NCBI GenBank assembly: GCA_945643635.1
Contig: CALZFC010000007.1
Location: 846,501 to 910,500 of the forward strand
Length of the DNA stretch: 64,000 bases
Direction: 5' to 3'
Source: Allodiplogaster sudhausi
Taxonomy: Eukaryota; Nematoda; Chromadorea; Rhabditida; Diplogasteridae
Part shown: positions 43,674-57,900 of the stretch, one piece after another
How the letters are laid out: every line of letters starts with the position of its first letter
How positions within the stretch are numbered: position 1 is the stretch's first letter
Position numbers and translations under genes: made by a program
Notes under the pieces: generated by a model
The model's database searches: none
Told to the model about the DNA's origin: nothing
What the model saw: only the letters and a program-made list of their open reading frames with translations

Positions 43674-45585
43674 AGGGAGAGAGAGAATAGAGAGAGAGAG
43701 AGAGAGAGAGAGAGTGAGAGCGCAGAAAGAAGGAGAGAATTTCAAGGAATAAAGAAGCACCTTCTAGGGAGAGGCCGAAGAGAGTCTGCAGATTTGGAGT
43801 GAGTCTGAAGAGCACTGGCCGCTCGTCGGATGAGCCTTGAAAAGTAAACGAATTCAAAATTTCACTTCTAAATAGTTTTTGAGCACGTCCCTCATTTATA
43901 GTTTATGTTCAAGTTGGATTCGTTTTTTTCTGTTAATTCTATAAGAAGCCAAAAAGTTTAAATTCGCAGTAAAAGTTGGCGGTAAAAAAGCTGACATGGC
44001 TGCGTGATAATGCGGTATTCCGAGTTGGCGAGTTTGCCAGTGGAGATGTTGAGATGGAAGGAGCCCATGCCAAGAGGAGTGAAATGAAGAGCGAATTCAA
44101 GGGCCGAAAGGACGGCCAGGTCACTCGCCATCTAATTCGAAGCAACATTCATTACCAAAACACCTTATTCATACGCATCCCAATACAACTCTATTAAGTT
44201 TATTTTCAAGTCATTCAAGTTAATATATAATGAAGTCATAACATAACAACTTGCAGATCATAAATTTTGGGTAAAATCGAACGAGACCGTCTTCCTGAGC
44301 GCGTAGAACATGGTCGGATCCGGAAGACGGCGACTCAGCATTTCAAGGAGAAGCGTCGGCCGCACCGGAGTCTCCGCCGTCACCTCGCTGCAAGAGAACA
44401 TTCAAATTATAACTTTTTGGCACCAATAACAGGTTCGCAAGTTATCTAATATGAAATCTAATTGTAAACGGAAGAGCAAAAGATTACTTATAAGCCCTGA
44501 TGCGTGCTTGGTAGCCATCTCCAGTTACGTCTGCTCCCCTCGCTGCTGCCAGCTTCTCCTCGAAGAGATGAACGAGCGAGTCCGGGCCAAGGGGAGGAGT
44601 GAGGAGGGCGAGCGAGTTGGAGAGCACCTGAGATTTAAAAATAGGTATAAAAGCAAATTGAGGCCGAAAGGATGACAAATCAATACTCCGTTTTATCATT
44701 AGATTCAATGGCTTCATTTAAAAAAGAAACAATGTCTTCGTTCATTGTTTCAGACCTCTTCGAGAAAGACGGACGAGTTGACGGTTCGTCCGGAGTGTTC
44801 GACCAGCTGAGTGCATCCTGCGTGGATGATGCAAGGCGGTAGAAGAGACAGGAAGCGGCATGACGTCATCTAAGACATCCAGGCTACCCAATAGTAAATA
44901 GAATACTTTTGGAGGGTAAAAGAATGGAATGAATGCAGTTGTTGTACCCTCTCTTTGTGCATGATCCCATTGATGAAATGCATGCACTGGTTGACTCGGC
45001 TCTCTCGCTGCTCGCCGAACTCGCGCCGGACTATGTAGTACACCACCTTAAATACTGTTGCTATTTACAAACATCTTACATTACAAATAAATTAACTAAT
45101 ACTAACCATAAGATACTATATACAATTGAAAATATATTCTTTTACCGAAATGTGCCCCCTCCCTATCTGACCTTGCCGGTCTGTGCCCGCACGGAGAGGC
45201 GTCTCGTGACGCGGCCCCCGCGAACGGAGACTTCGAAGTGGGGCAGAAAGCGAGAAATCATTGCCATGTACTGGCCACTCTGCAAAATTGCATTGATGGA
45301 GAGAACGGTAGAAATCGCACTATTCTCCTGAATATTAATGAATGAATGTTTTGTCCACAGCAAAAGATTAATGGAAAGAGTAATTGCAAAAGAAAATGAT
45401 GTAAGTGATCTTTTGAAGAATAGGAACTTACAATAGTGAAGTAAATATCAACTAACTCGAACTGCAAAGAGCTCGCTGAACATGTCGACACTTGCAGAGC
45501 GATCACAGAAGGAAGAGAGAGTGGAGCTGGTCAGACGGAGGGGCAGCTGTCTGAACGGTTAGACACAATGGAAAGAGATAGCGAC

Positions 45586-45619
<34 letters not shown>

Positions 45620-45745
45620 TGAAGGAGAGAAAGAGAGAAAGATAGAGACAGAGAGAGCAAGGATTTTAATGAAGAAAAAGGCCGACTTTGGCAGACTGGC
45701 GATACGTTTTTCAAGCAGCGACCGCCATCGAATCAGCATCGCCGA
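43167..45745 (-). other. trr-1: TRRAP pseudokinase (PIKK) and FATC region
   Basis: The exons at 45,745-43,167 encode the C-terminal PI3K-like fold and FATC tail. Readable landmarks are LIRWRSLLEKRIASLPKSA (45.7 kb), FCDRSASVDMFSELFAV (45.5), VEVSVRGG-like VSVRGGRVTRRLSV (45.2), LEMLSRRLPDPTMFYALRK (44.3), LHFTPLGMGSFHLNISTGKL (44.1) and PVLFRLTPNLQTLFG (43.8). I do not see a DFG or HRD-like catalytic motif, as expected for this inactive kinase family. The final exon (about 43,285-43,167) ends in Pro-Trp-Phe, close to the human ending. Confidence 0.85.
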
Positions 45746-48700
45746 AAATCTTGAGTGAGATAATATTTTTTTTAGCCTAATATTTTTTACTCGTCCGTGT
45801 TCTGAAGATCCCCTTTTGGCTTCATATTCCTACCACGGATGCATATAAGCCCATTAGTGGTAGATAAGAAAAAGTGTCGACACTTTTAAATTCTCTTTTT
45901 GAAATTGTATAAAGAATACATCTCTAACGACTAAGTATAGCTAATTATAAAGCTGGAAAAAAACTCAAGCTTTTCCACCGAACCCAAGCAGAGTCATTGA
46001 AGTGGCTCCCAGCTGCGGGAGAACCTCGTTCTTTAGGGAAGTGATGAACTAAAAACGTTAATGTTTTAACAAAAGTCCCGCTTCTCATAATTCTCCTCTG
46101 TCCCAGCCGCAACAGCTTACTACAGTATCCCTATCCCTCCTCTCGTACACCATGCCTTGTTAAACTCTCCCAACCTCATCCTCTCGCCGCTCGCCATCGT
46201 TGAGCTCTGCTTCCCAAATGATCAACGAATTCTTTTGTCCTATTTCATATTTCCCTCCAGTCTTCAAAAGCTCTTCTTTCCATTCGAGTGCCGCTTGCTT
46301 CACGGTTTCCGTCAGTAGAGGAGATGCACTCATACTGTTCCGGAGATCTCTGGAGATGGAGATAGAGATAGGGATAGAGATAGAGAGAGAGAGAGAGAGA
46401 TGGAGTAGAGTGAAGGGAGAGGGAGGGAAAGAGAGAGGGGAAAGAACATATAGAAAAAGTGAAGGCAGAAATAGTGGAAGTAAACGCTCGAGGGAATAAA
46501 ATTTGGCATAAATATGAGGATTACCACTAGGTGTAGTCTTCATGGAATCCCCAATTATTCATAATAACTTCCTGACTCGAAGACTACGCTCTGCAGCCGA
46601 AGAGCAAAGCGAAGCTGCCGCTCAGCCCAGAACTCCTTGGCCTCGTCCACTGCAGAGAGAAGCTGCTCAAGGGCAAAGATGTCAGAGGGCCTCTTCGTGC
46701 ATGCCACTTCTGCAACGATTCTTCTGATTACTGTATTTTAGAAGGTTAAAAGTCTTAACCTAATAGTTCATCTTATTTACATGCGATAGGCACTTTTACA
46801 AAAGACAGGTGAACAATAATGAACTTTCACCAAAAAAGAAAATATTACCAATAATAACAGTGAGCTTAGGGAATATGGTGAGGATTGAAGTCTTGAAGAA
46901 TGGAGACTCAGCGTCGTCTCCTTCCACGGAGTTTGTTGTTTCGAGACGGCAGACTGAAAACAAGAACATTAACAAGCTTATCGCAATAAACATTCTAAAC
47001 AATAAAAAAAACACAAAAACTAAATTACTTTTCGAGAAAAAAAGTAAGGAAATGTCGGATTTCGAAGAAAAAATTAAGTCAAAAAATGTTTAGCGATGCC
47101 TATATACTGTCTGTATCCATCTATCTCCTGCTCTCCCTTCTTTATCTGAGTCTGCCTCTCTCTCCACTAACTGTCATTGATGACTTTCATCCTCTCCTCA
47201 CAGCCTGTCACTTGTCTCAGCGCGTAGAAGGCGTGGAGAGGATAGGCGCGAGCGACGGCTGAGACGAAGCCACCGAGGAGGCCGATGCCATTGCGGAGGT
47301 CCAGGCAGAGTTGGGGGAGCCTGGACGGAACGAAGAGATAGACATAGAGAGAAAGAGATAGGAAGAAATAGAAAGGGAGGGAAGAGAGAGAATACCAGCT
47401 GATCCAGTGCGTGGGCAAGCAGCCTCTCGCGTGTTTCTCCAGCACACCGGGCACCGTCTGAGCCACTTGTGAAGAGGCCTGGAGGCAACTAGGGCTTTCG
47501 CATAATACAAATTACTATTTCCACATACATTTCAAAGCATATAAGAGATAAAGCGTGAAGAAAACAAACAATTTAAATTAAACGAAATAAAAGCTGACTT
47601 GAGCCAAATGCCGCGATGTCCAAATGGCGCGCGAGATGTATTTCCGAGCATGACTCTCCGTGTCCGTCCTATACATGCCAAGGAAAGATCGACAAAATTA
47701 ACAACTATTTAGAAGTAGCACATAACGAGAGAGAGAGAGAGAGAAGAATTAATCATGTATAACTTTGCCTCTTGACAAACCTGGCTGCTTCGATGAAGCA
47801 GAGGATGGCATCCACCCCGACTGTTTCGGCCTTTTCAGCAGTTCTCAAAAATAAAATATGAAAGAACAAAGCAAGAGATAAATAGAGAGAAAATGAGATA
47901 GTAATAAATGAGAGTTAGGGACATATAGAAGGAAGAATTTCAAAGATTGTTAGAAGAGAAACGAAAGGAAAAAATCACAATGTACACAGATGATTAGATG
48001 ACGAAGAATTAGAAATAAACAGGTAAAGGCACCTGTCAGCATGGAAGCGACTGTCTAGATGCTTGGCCCACGCGGCGAAAGCGGTAGCTGCGCTGCCGCT
48101 TTCCGCAAGTTGCGCGGCAATCTTGCAGGCAGTTGAAGCATCCTTTGACCTGAGCGTGAGCGTTCTAACATTCGCATCAGTGGAGAAAAAAAAACATTGA
48201 AAATTTTCCGTTTTCTCATCATATTTACATCAAAAGCAGTAATTTAAAAATTCGAAAGAGTTTACAAAAAGAAAGGGATATTCGCATTAGGGCTCGCTCG
48301 CTATCATGAGAATGATAAAAAAAACTTTAAGCCATCTAATAGAGGTGAATACAAACGGACATTCCGAGTTCGGAAAGCACGAGTCCACGGGCGGCATAAA
48401 GACGGCTGAACTGGTCCTTGATCAGGTCGTTCACATTCATTTCCTCCGTCACTTGCAGAGCCTGGAATCGCTTCATTTTTTAACAGTTATTTGAAATATT
48501 GAAAAATTGGTAGCGGTGAAAAATCACAACCTCATGGGTCATTGGTTTTTTTCTCTCGAATAGAATGAACAAGCGATTAAAAACGGGTAAATTGATTTAA
48601 AATAAAGAAAATTAACCTCTCTGAGGACGTCGACCCTCCTCGCAGCCTCGGTTCGTGGGTCTGCGGCGATTGCCCGGTGCAGCTTCAGCTGCTCCATCGT

Positions 48701-51700
48701 CTTCTGGTGCATGTCCATCAGAGGCAGCGACGGCTCCGAGTGAAGTCTACAGTCAAAACGTAATTTGTCATCGTTGAGCTACAATACTAATAACACTAGC
48801 GTTGTTTTATATGTAAATTTTAGGTAAAGCTCTTTCATTCCAAAGTTGTTTGTTTAGTCACCACCTTCCGAACATGATTTAATCCGCCATGTCAAATGTT
48901 ATAAACGAAAAGCTAACAAGTTGAGCAGATGAGCACTCAGGTCGTAGAATCTGCCATGGCGGGCAGAACGGGCGAGCGACAACTGGGCCTGGAGGAGGGA
49001 AAGCGAGAGAGTGAGATAGAGAGAGAGACAGAGAGAGAACGTGAGAGAGAAAGCGAGAGAAAGCGAGAGAAAGAGAGAGAGAGATAGAGAGAGAGAGGGG
49101 GAGAGAAATAGAGAGACTCCTCTCTGACCTGAGCGGCAGCATGTGCGGGGATGGCTTGGTTGCCGCCGTGCTGCAGCTGCTGGAGCAGCATTGTCATGAA
49201 TGGAGAGTAGTTCTGGTTCGAGAGCATCGCTGCAGCTGCCGCGCTCCCAAGAGTCATCGGCTGAGAAGAGGAGTACTTATGACGCGATTTGCGAGAGTAT
49301 CAAAATGGCCGGGGACCCGGCAATATTAGATTTCGCTCAAAAGCTCTTTATAGGTACTTTTTAACACGGCCAAACGATTGGAATGGGTCCGGGAGTCTGA
49401 AAGCGCCATTTTGGCGAGTTGTGCGAGTTTTAAAATTCGAGTGCTCGGAGAGACATGCCGAAAAGGTTGCACATTCGCGTTCGCAGTTTCGCACAGAATA
49501 AAGCAATATTCGTGAACTTTTTTTCATAAATAGACAAGATATTGCTTTATAAAGCTGCTAAAGTAGAATTTAAAAATATTCAGTTTTATGGTCTTAGCGG
49601 CCTCAAGACTTTGGAGAGGCGCCATTCTCTTATATGGAAAAAAAGTCATGGGTTTTCTATCTTAAGTTGTAGAGCAAAAAATTATCTTTCCCATGAGCTA
49701 TAGTATGCCAAATACCGACGAGCTTTTTTATGTTTCCCAATCATAAAACTGTTGAAATAACGCTCGGTTCAGTGCCTGGGCATCGGCTTGCACTTTGTTT
49801 AGGCATTAGCCACGCCGAAAACGCAACACAAGCGATATACGGCATGAAGGTAGTCTACGAAATGTGTGCAGGATTTATGTAACTGTTTAAATAAAATTTA
49901 AATGCAAAACAAATTTATTAACTGCCGGGCAAAAGATTTCGCTCGCGCGGGGCGCCGAACCCGGGACCTTTGTACTGCGATACCAAGTCATTCGCACCAC
50001 ACTAAATCATCCCTAGTAAAGAAGACAATGCCATTCTTCTTAACCTGCCCGGTGCATAGGTCAAAGAATCGCTAAACACGCGTATTTCAACAGTTTTATG
50101 ATTGGGAAACATAAAAAAGCTCGTCGGTATTTGGCATACTATAGCTCATTAGAAAGATAATTTTTTGCTCTACAACTTAAGATAGAAAACCCATGACTTT
50201 TTTCCATATAAGAGAATGGCGCCTTTCCAAAGTCTTGAGGCCGCTGAGACAATAAAAATAAATATTTTTAAATTCTACTTTAGCAGCTTTATAAAGCATT
50301 ATCTTGTCTATTTATGAAAAAAAAGTTCACGAATATGGCTTTATTCTGTGCGAAACTGCGAACGCGAATGTGCAACCATCTCGGCATGTCTCTCCGTGCA
50401 CTCGAATTTTAAATCTCGCACAACTCGCCAAAATGACGTTTTCCGACTCCCGGACCCATTCCAATCGTTTCGCCGTGCTACAAAGTACCTATAAAGAGCT
50501 TTTGAGCGAAATCTAATTTTGCCGGGTCCCCGGCTCTTTGACCTCTTTACGATTCTCTCGCAAATCGCGTCTTATGAACCTTGACATTTTTTAAGTCAAC
50601 AATCAGTGAATTTGCCAGATTTATTAGCATTATTCTGAAGACATTGATGTAAAAACGGAATACAATATCTTTCCCAATTCTACGGCCCTTTCAGAATGGC
50701 CACTGACTCCTTTCACGAGAAGGTCGTCAAAGGTCCGCACGAGTCGCATTAGCAGCCGCTTGCGAGTGCTATAGATGTTCGTCACGGTTGCCTGGTCGTC
50801 CAGCACGGCAGGCAGGCGATTCCTGCCATAGGGGAAAAGTTAGTTATTTTAAACTCTACCTTATAATAAAAGAGGATACAATATTAAGAAATTGCTTCTA
50901 TAGCTTGTGATATAACTCTTATTTAAAATGTAAGAAAAAGCCGACCTCCACGTCTTGACGACCCCCTTCATATCGCTGAGAAAGCTGTTGTTCTGCTGGG
51001 ATGAACCACTGGGATGGGGTGGTTGAGGAAGGAGGCCAATGATGAGGGAGGCCGCTTCGCTTATTTCTTGTGTCTCTTGAATCATCTGAAAAGAAAATTC
51101 CTGTAAACAATTACATTATTTATTAATTGTGCTTAATGGAGGTAAAAGAAAACCTGGAGCACTCGGACATGGCCGCCGCCCACGACAGTCGGCAGAGTGC
51201 GCCACCGCTGGATAAGCGACTGCAGAGGAAAGAGAGAAATCAAACGATGGCAAATCATAACGAAAACAATAGGATACTCGGTGAATAGTAACAAAATACA
51301 TTAGATAATCATATAGAGCTGAGGAAAGCCAAACAAAATAACTAATTGTAGGTCTTTTCATATATTAAAAAAAAACAGCAAAAAAGATACATACCGCGAC
51401 GCATTCTTCGAAAGCTCGGTTAAACGGAGCCTTGTACTCGTCATGCGTCTCTCCATTTCCGTCCAACGCCTGTAAGAGAACACAGGAACTAACATATCCA
51501 AATGGAATTCAACTATTTCTATCATTCAAATTAATTTAACAGAATAATCGTACTGCGAGGTAGAGAGTTGTTAAGTAGAATTGCTGTGTGAAGTCTGGAG
51601 GGAGACATGCGGCCACCTGTAATTTCTTACATTAGAAATTGAATCCATAGCTTTCAAACATAATAATAACAACACTAAAATAGTTAATCTAACAGTATCC

Positions 51701-54700
51701 GTAAATGCTAGCCTGCTCCCGACACGCTCTGAGCATACTGAAGGGTTCAGCCGTGTGAGGGAGCACTCGGCAGAGCAGGCGTGCGTCTTGGAAGGGCTTA
51801 GAATTCGCTACTTCCACCAGCTCAGTCCACCTGCCGAGTTGCGCGGAGCACCTAAAGTTGTCTTACAATAAGAGGGATGTCGCCATGACTGCACTTTCGC
51901 ATATTACATGCAATAATTATTTCTATTGTTATTGAATAATAACAATAATAACAATAGTATTAATAATAACAGCTCAAAAAGAGTAAAAGAATATTAAATG
52001 CAGACGCACTCGGTCCATTGCTTCAGCCAGTATTCCGTCTCCGTCTCTACGTTTAGATTCACCAACTCATGCAATGCGGCTGAAATCAACTTGAAAAATA
52101 TACCACAGTTAAACTTATCTTTTTGCAAGAGAGAGACAGAGAGAGAGAGAGAGAGATAGAGAGAGAGAGAGAAAGAAAGTACGCGTGTTGTCAGCGTCTC
52201 CTCCCTCTGCTGCTCTTTTCGCGTTCTCCAGTCTCTGCGAGTGCTCGGCCATCATGTTATCCAGGAGCAGAGATGCCCGTTCCCAGTCGCCCTCAAGTAT
52301 TTTTAATAACCTGTTCCTTGTGATCATACAGTCATCGTTGTATCGCATCAGCATACATATAATATACCAATTTCTAGAACACCCAATCCACCTACTTTTG
52401 AGTAAATATAGACGTTGAAATGTAAGAGAAGCCAAAGTCAGCTACAGTACCTTGAGAGTTAGTGAGAGGGCGCGCGGTGTGTCACGAAAGAGCGCGCGCC
52501 GCCTCCAAACAACTGCCTGCTGGTCGGCCTCGCCCAGTTCAGAGTAGAGCATCGAGAGGTAGTCCAGCACGTCCTGTGAACAATTTGACTCCCTCTTTCA
52601 ATTTGCTCTAACCCTGAGCGCCATTCATCCTTAAAAAAAAATCACAGCCCTTTTTTTTATAACTAAAGAATTTCATAAGTAATCAATTAAATAAAAAAAA
52701 TCTCACGATCTGCAGTTGTGCCTCCGGAGAAGGCGCTGCGAGGAGTTTGTGGAGGCCGCGCATTGAAGGAATCGAAGCCACTTCCTCTTCAAGGAGACCA
52801 ACACCACGGAACCAGGCACGATGACGTGATGAGAGGTACTGGAGAGAGAGAGATAGAGACAGAGAGAGAGAGAGAGAGAAAGAGACAGAGAGAGAGAGAG
52901 AGAGAACGAGGAGGATATATAGAAAAAGAGCAAAAAAGGACCTTTACAAGCGATGGATGCAACACGACTTTGGGCGTGCACCTCGAGAAGGCATCGAGGA
53001 TAATGGATATCGAAGAGGGCGGAGGAGCGGGGAGAGAAGCCTGCAGGGGAGTCTTGTAGAAATATACATTCTAGGCCAAAAATAAATAAAAATAGCAAAT
53101 TTCTAAGAATGGAAAACCTGTTAATAATGGATTTACTTTTAGGACTCTACTGCCAATGAGAGTTGAACAAGATAGTGACAAGCAAAAAGGGAACATAACA
53201 GGCGATTGAGAGATCATTGGCGATCCCGAATCAACTCAAAATATAAAGCTTTGCGTCAACAATGCAATTTTGGTAAAGAAAAGGCTACCACTTTCTGTTG
53301 TAAAAAAAGTAAAATAATAAATAAATAAACATCATGCCTGAGTACAGTGGGTGTACGAAGAAAGGAAGAGCGGGAAGAGTGTCTGGAGTTCAGTTCTCTC
53401 TGCCTCTGTCAGGGCACTCCAGATGGAAGAGAAGAGATGGTAGAAGATCGACGATGCGGCGTTTGCATCTGGGCAAATTTATTTGGTCAACAATAAAATA
53501 TACAGTATATTCTTACTCCAGCTCAAGATTCGAACATCTCTACTTATGATTGTTCGACACAGAACCTTAGCCAACCTTGCAGAAGAAAGACAAGTCCAAG
53601 AATGTTATCGATTGCGAAGGCGAGATCAAAGGAAGAAGCTTCGCTGAGAGTGAAGGATTGTTCACTGAGAAGATCGTCGAGTCGTTGCTCCGGCGACTTA
53701 TCCTCAAGTTATTTATTCTTTATTTGGAAAAATTAACCAAAACACATCCAACAGTTGATTTATAGTCGTTAAAATATGTAAATCTTTTTTCCGAACTCGT
53801 TTTTTTTTATTCTCACATGTCGTCCAAACTTCCATAAAACCCGCTGAGAAACATTAAGTCACACTGCTTTGCTGACACGGCGAAATCTAACAACAATCTG
53901 AGCTAACCTCTTCTTTTTCCTCTGCTGTTCCGTCTTGTCTCATCGTCTCAAGTGTCTCATCTTGTTGCTGTCGTCCCTCTGCCTGTCTCTGTATCTCCCT
54001 TTTCTCCGTGTTCTCTCTTCCTTCTCTGCTCCCCTCTCCACCTCCTCCTTTCAGCAGCTCACTTCTTGTCGCTCCGAAAGTGGCCGCTCCTCTGATATTC
54101 ATACGTGGCTGCTCGCGGGACTCTGCAATATATGAGCACCTTTTAAATGAATATTCAAATGCTACAACGCAATTACTACATCATTACTGTCCTCTCTCTC
54201 TCTCTCTCTCTCTCCCTCTTTCTCTTACACAAACCCTCTCTCTCTATCTCTTTCTCTCTCCTCTCTCTCTCTCTCTTACACTCCCTCACAAACCTCCTCT
54301 GATCGTGGTTCCACAATGCAGAATGAGTGCGAGTGCGTGTTTGATCCAGAGTGTGTCCCTCATGAGTGACCAGTCCTGCTGGGCAAAGATGAAGGAGAGT
54401 CTGCCGAAGAGGGAGCGAACTCCGCCGCAGGAGGCAGAGACCGACGCCTCCCACACGGAGAGGAATGCGTTGCGCACCACATCGTCCTGTGTAGGGTAAC
54501 GGAAATTAATCTAAACTAATAAAATAGGCATTTATAACATATAAAATCACTATATAAAATAGGCACAGATTGCATTTACAGCACCAGCAATTAGTTATAA
54601 AATCACTATATAAAATAGGCACAGATTGCATTTACAGCACCAGCAATTACTTATAAAATCATTATATAAAATAGGCACAGATTGCATTTACAGCACCAGC

Positions 54701-54947
54701 AATTAGTTTCAAACAATAATTTCCTTAATATATATCTGACCGAGCAAGTGAGTCCCCAGTAGAAGGCGTCCTCCAGCTTGGATGCAAAGTCAGTGGCTCG
54801 CAAGGAGGGAGACTCGAAGATGTGAAGGACCATCTGGAGGTAGGCACGCACGAGCTGGCCGTGCTGGCGATGGCGACCGCGGATCGCCTGCAAGAAGAAA
54901 GGACATGAAGGAAGGATAAAGATATGGGGACAGAGAGATTGAGAGCT

Positions 54948-54988
<41 letters not shown>

Positions 54989-57900
54989 CAGGAAGTCAGA
55001 AAAGCGAGTAGTGGTAGATACGAATAATGTAGATGAAATGAGCACTGACTGGATAGAGCTTGACAGCAACAGTGAGGCCTGGATTTGCAGTTGCCTGAAG
55101 TTGATGAAAAAAAGTAGCCAGTTTAATGTACTATAACGAATTAGCGTTCTTTTTGATGAAAAAGGAACGCAATAGTTTACCTCATCGTTGTGCGTGACAA
55201 TCAATTCATGCGTACACCGAATGAGAGCCTCCTGCAGCTTGTGGTCACCCGCGTCAGCAAACAACGTCAGGACCTAGGAAGTACGTCATTTTACTCCTTT
55301 TTTCCAAATTCTTGTTCAAATATGAATTTGTAAAGTTTTGCTATCTAACCATAAGGATTTAAACTAAATGAAACATACATTGCTGGCCAAGGATCGCTTG
55401 TGATCTGAGGAGAGGAATGAGAGGCGAGGGCGGAGCATGTCGAGGGCAATTGTCATGACATCACACACACCGCCGTGAACTAGAAGAGAGAGAGAGAGAG
55501 AGAGAGAAAGAGGGAGGGGGGAGGGAAAGAGAGAACAAGGAAAAGGAATCAGAGGATGGCAAAGGAATATAAAGAGGCAGAGAAAGAGGGTGAAATTGAG
55601 AGATCTTTGCTAAAGCCATACAGATAATACCTTTATCACGCGTGGCATCATTCACTGTTCCGTGGTACTCTTTGGCTGCACGCATCATCACCTCAAGGAA
55701 CCGAAAATGTTAAATTCCGTTCCACTTGTAGATCACAGCCCTCTGTTTTCTCGCTCATCTCTCTCTCTCTCTCTGTGTCTCCCTTCTTACGCTCTCTCGC
55801 TCTCTCTTCCGTCGTACCTTGAGTAATCCTTGGAAGCACATGGTGTCGACGAATGCTGGCTGGTGGATGCAGATGGTGCGGAGCATGCTGAATGCTGTGT
55901 AGACTGTGGAGATTGTCGGGTTCGAGTGTCTGGAAAGAGGAGAGATTCTATAGAGTGAGAACAAGTCATATACTATCTTTTTTTACATCATTCTTATGGA
56001 ATCCACCTGAACATATTGCTGAATTGAAAGAAATAATTCAACCTGATGACCCTTTTCACTTCTCTCTCCCCCGCTAACTTCTCATATGCAGCAAAGTGGT
56101 CATTGATGAACTTGACGATAAACTGGTTGAGAATCTCAAAGTCGTCGAGGCCGGAGGGGGATGCAGCCGTTCTTTCGAGAAGTCGGCTCACGAGGTTGAT
56201 CACCGAGCGAGGCAGCTGGAACAGAATGCTCAATACACACATAATACATGTAGATGTTGTTATTGCATTCTATCATTTTATTACAATTGTACATCAGCTA
56301 TTATTTGTAGACCATCTACAAGAGCTCAAAAGAATCCGTTGAGCCACGAACATTGACGGTAGGCACGCTAGTCATGAGACAAGTCGAGATCGCCTTCTGA
56401 AGAGGCCGAATGGTCTGGACGACTAGAGCAGGCGGCTGAAAGGAAAGTTATTCAAAAAATTAACTTCTATTTCACAGTTCACTGTTATTTTCTTCGCATG
56501 ATTGCACATCGAAAGCAACAGTCAACAATTAGATACTTTGAATTCACCGCTGGATTACTTTCAGCGAGTGTGTAAATATTTTTTTGCTCTTACTGAAATA
56601 TAACCTAGGAAAATAATAAATTCGATGATTTAACATAAATAAATAAAGTAATGTAATCGAACCATTATGAAAACCAGAGCGACAAGCACTTCGACGGTCT
56701 GCTGAGCCTGCATGAGACTCTGCTGAATCTGCATCTGCTCCTGGCTATTCGCGCCTCCGGCACGGAATCCTACAGTATCCCAACAATATTATTCTGTAGG
56801 TGCAAAAAGAAGAAGATAGAATGAAGCGTATTTATTCAGCTAATTTGTATTCAGCAAACTGCGTTCTAACCTGTGCTGTACTCTGGCGGAATTGTCAGGT
56901 GCTTCTCCAGCCTAAAGCAAACAACGCTTTCTTTTAATTTTCCAATAATATTTAGTTACTTTCCAATTTTCCCTTTACTGAAAATCGTCGCTTATTTCAT
57001 GTTCTACAACGAGATTAATAATTTGAAGGAAAAAAACGATATATCAAATTTCCTGTATACCTTCGATAATTCTTAGCTTTCAAATAGTCACTGATTCCTA
57101 CCACGAAAACTTGATGAGAGCCGTCTCTCCCCAGATGACGGGCTTGAGGGAGGCGCGCAGCAAGCCAATGCTTCGCTTGTTCAGCTCGATTGTCGCTTGC
57201 TGGTGTGCGGGAGGCGCGAGAGGTGGCAGCTGCTAATTTATATTATAAACTCTTTTGCATCTAACAGGATTAGCTAAGCATAATTAAAAAAATATAAATT
57301 TGACCAAAAATTATATTTCCGTCTTACCGTAGTCGCAATCTTAAGAAGCGTATTGACAACGTTGTCCGCGTGTTCGCGTGAAATGGGCCGAACATCTGCC
57401 TCGTCTGGAGCGCATCCTGAAGGCATTTCCCCTTATAACCATGGAATGTTTTTGGGGATCATATAAGTTAATAAAAAATCGTTTTCATCATCTTTTCAAA
57501 GTTATAATGCGAACCTTTCGATTCCTGCGAGGATGATGGCTGCTGAATTGACTGCCGACGAGGGGAACCAACAACGGATTCTAAATGCATTCTCAGAGTA
57601 ATCTCATATGTCTATTTTTCTAGCTCATTTTTCCCTTCTCTCGATCTCATCTCCTACCTCTATTTCTCTCATTCTCTTTACCTACTTTGGTTCGCTTTCG
57701 CTTTCTTATTCGCTTTATCTTTGCTTCTTTCTCTCCCTCTCCATCTTCTCACTCTCAAAGCTAACCTCCACTGCTTTGTTCCTTATCGCCGCGCTTTAGC
57801 GTTTCGAGAATCCGTTCCACCTAAGAAGGAAAAGTTCAATTTGATTCCACTTTCCAACAGTTAAAAAACATTAATCATAAAAATACCGTAATCCGAAATT

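Larger units (their letters stand above)
46200..54500 (-). other. trr-1: TRRAP FAT-region exons
   Basis: Exons in this interval encode helical-repeat sequence that aligns by eye with the FAT part of TRRAP. Examples: WEASVSASCG and IKHALALIL (54.4 kb), YHLFSSIWSALTEAERTELQ (53.4), VLDYLSMLYSELGEADQQA (52.5), KGVVKTW (51.0), ETVGVDAILCFIEAA (47.8) and RAYPLHAFYALRQVTG (47.2). They sit between the HEAT exons and the pseudokinase exons in the expected order. Confidence 0.85.
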
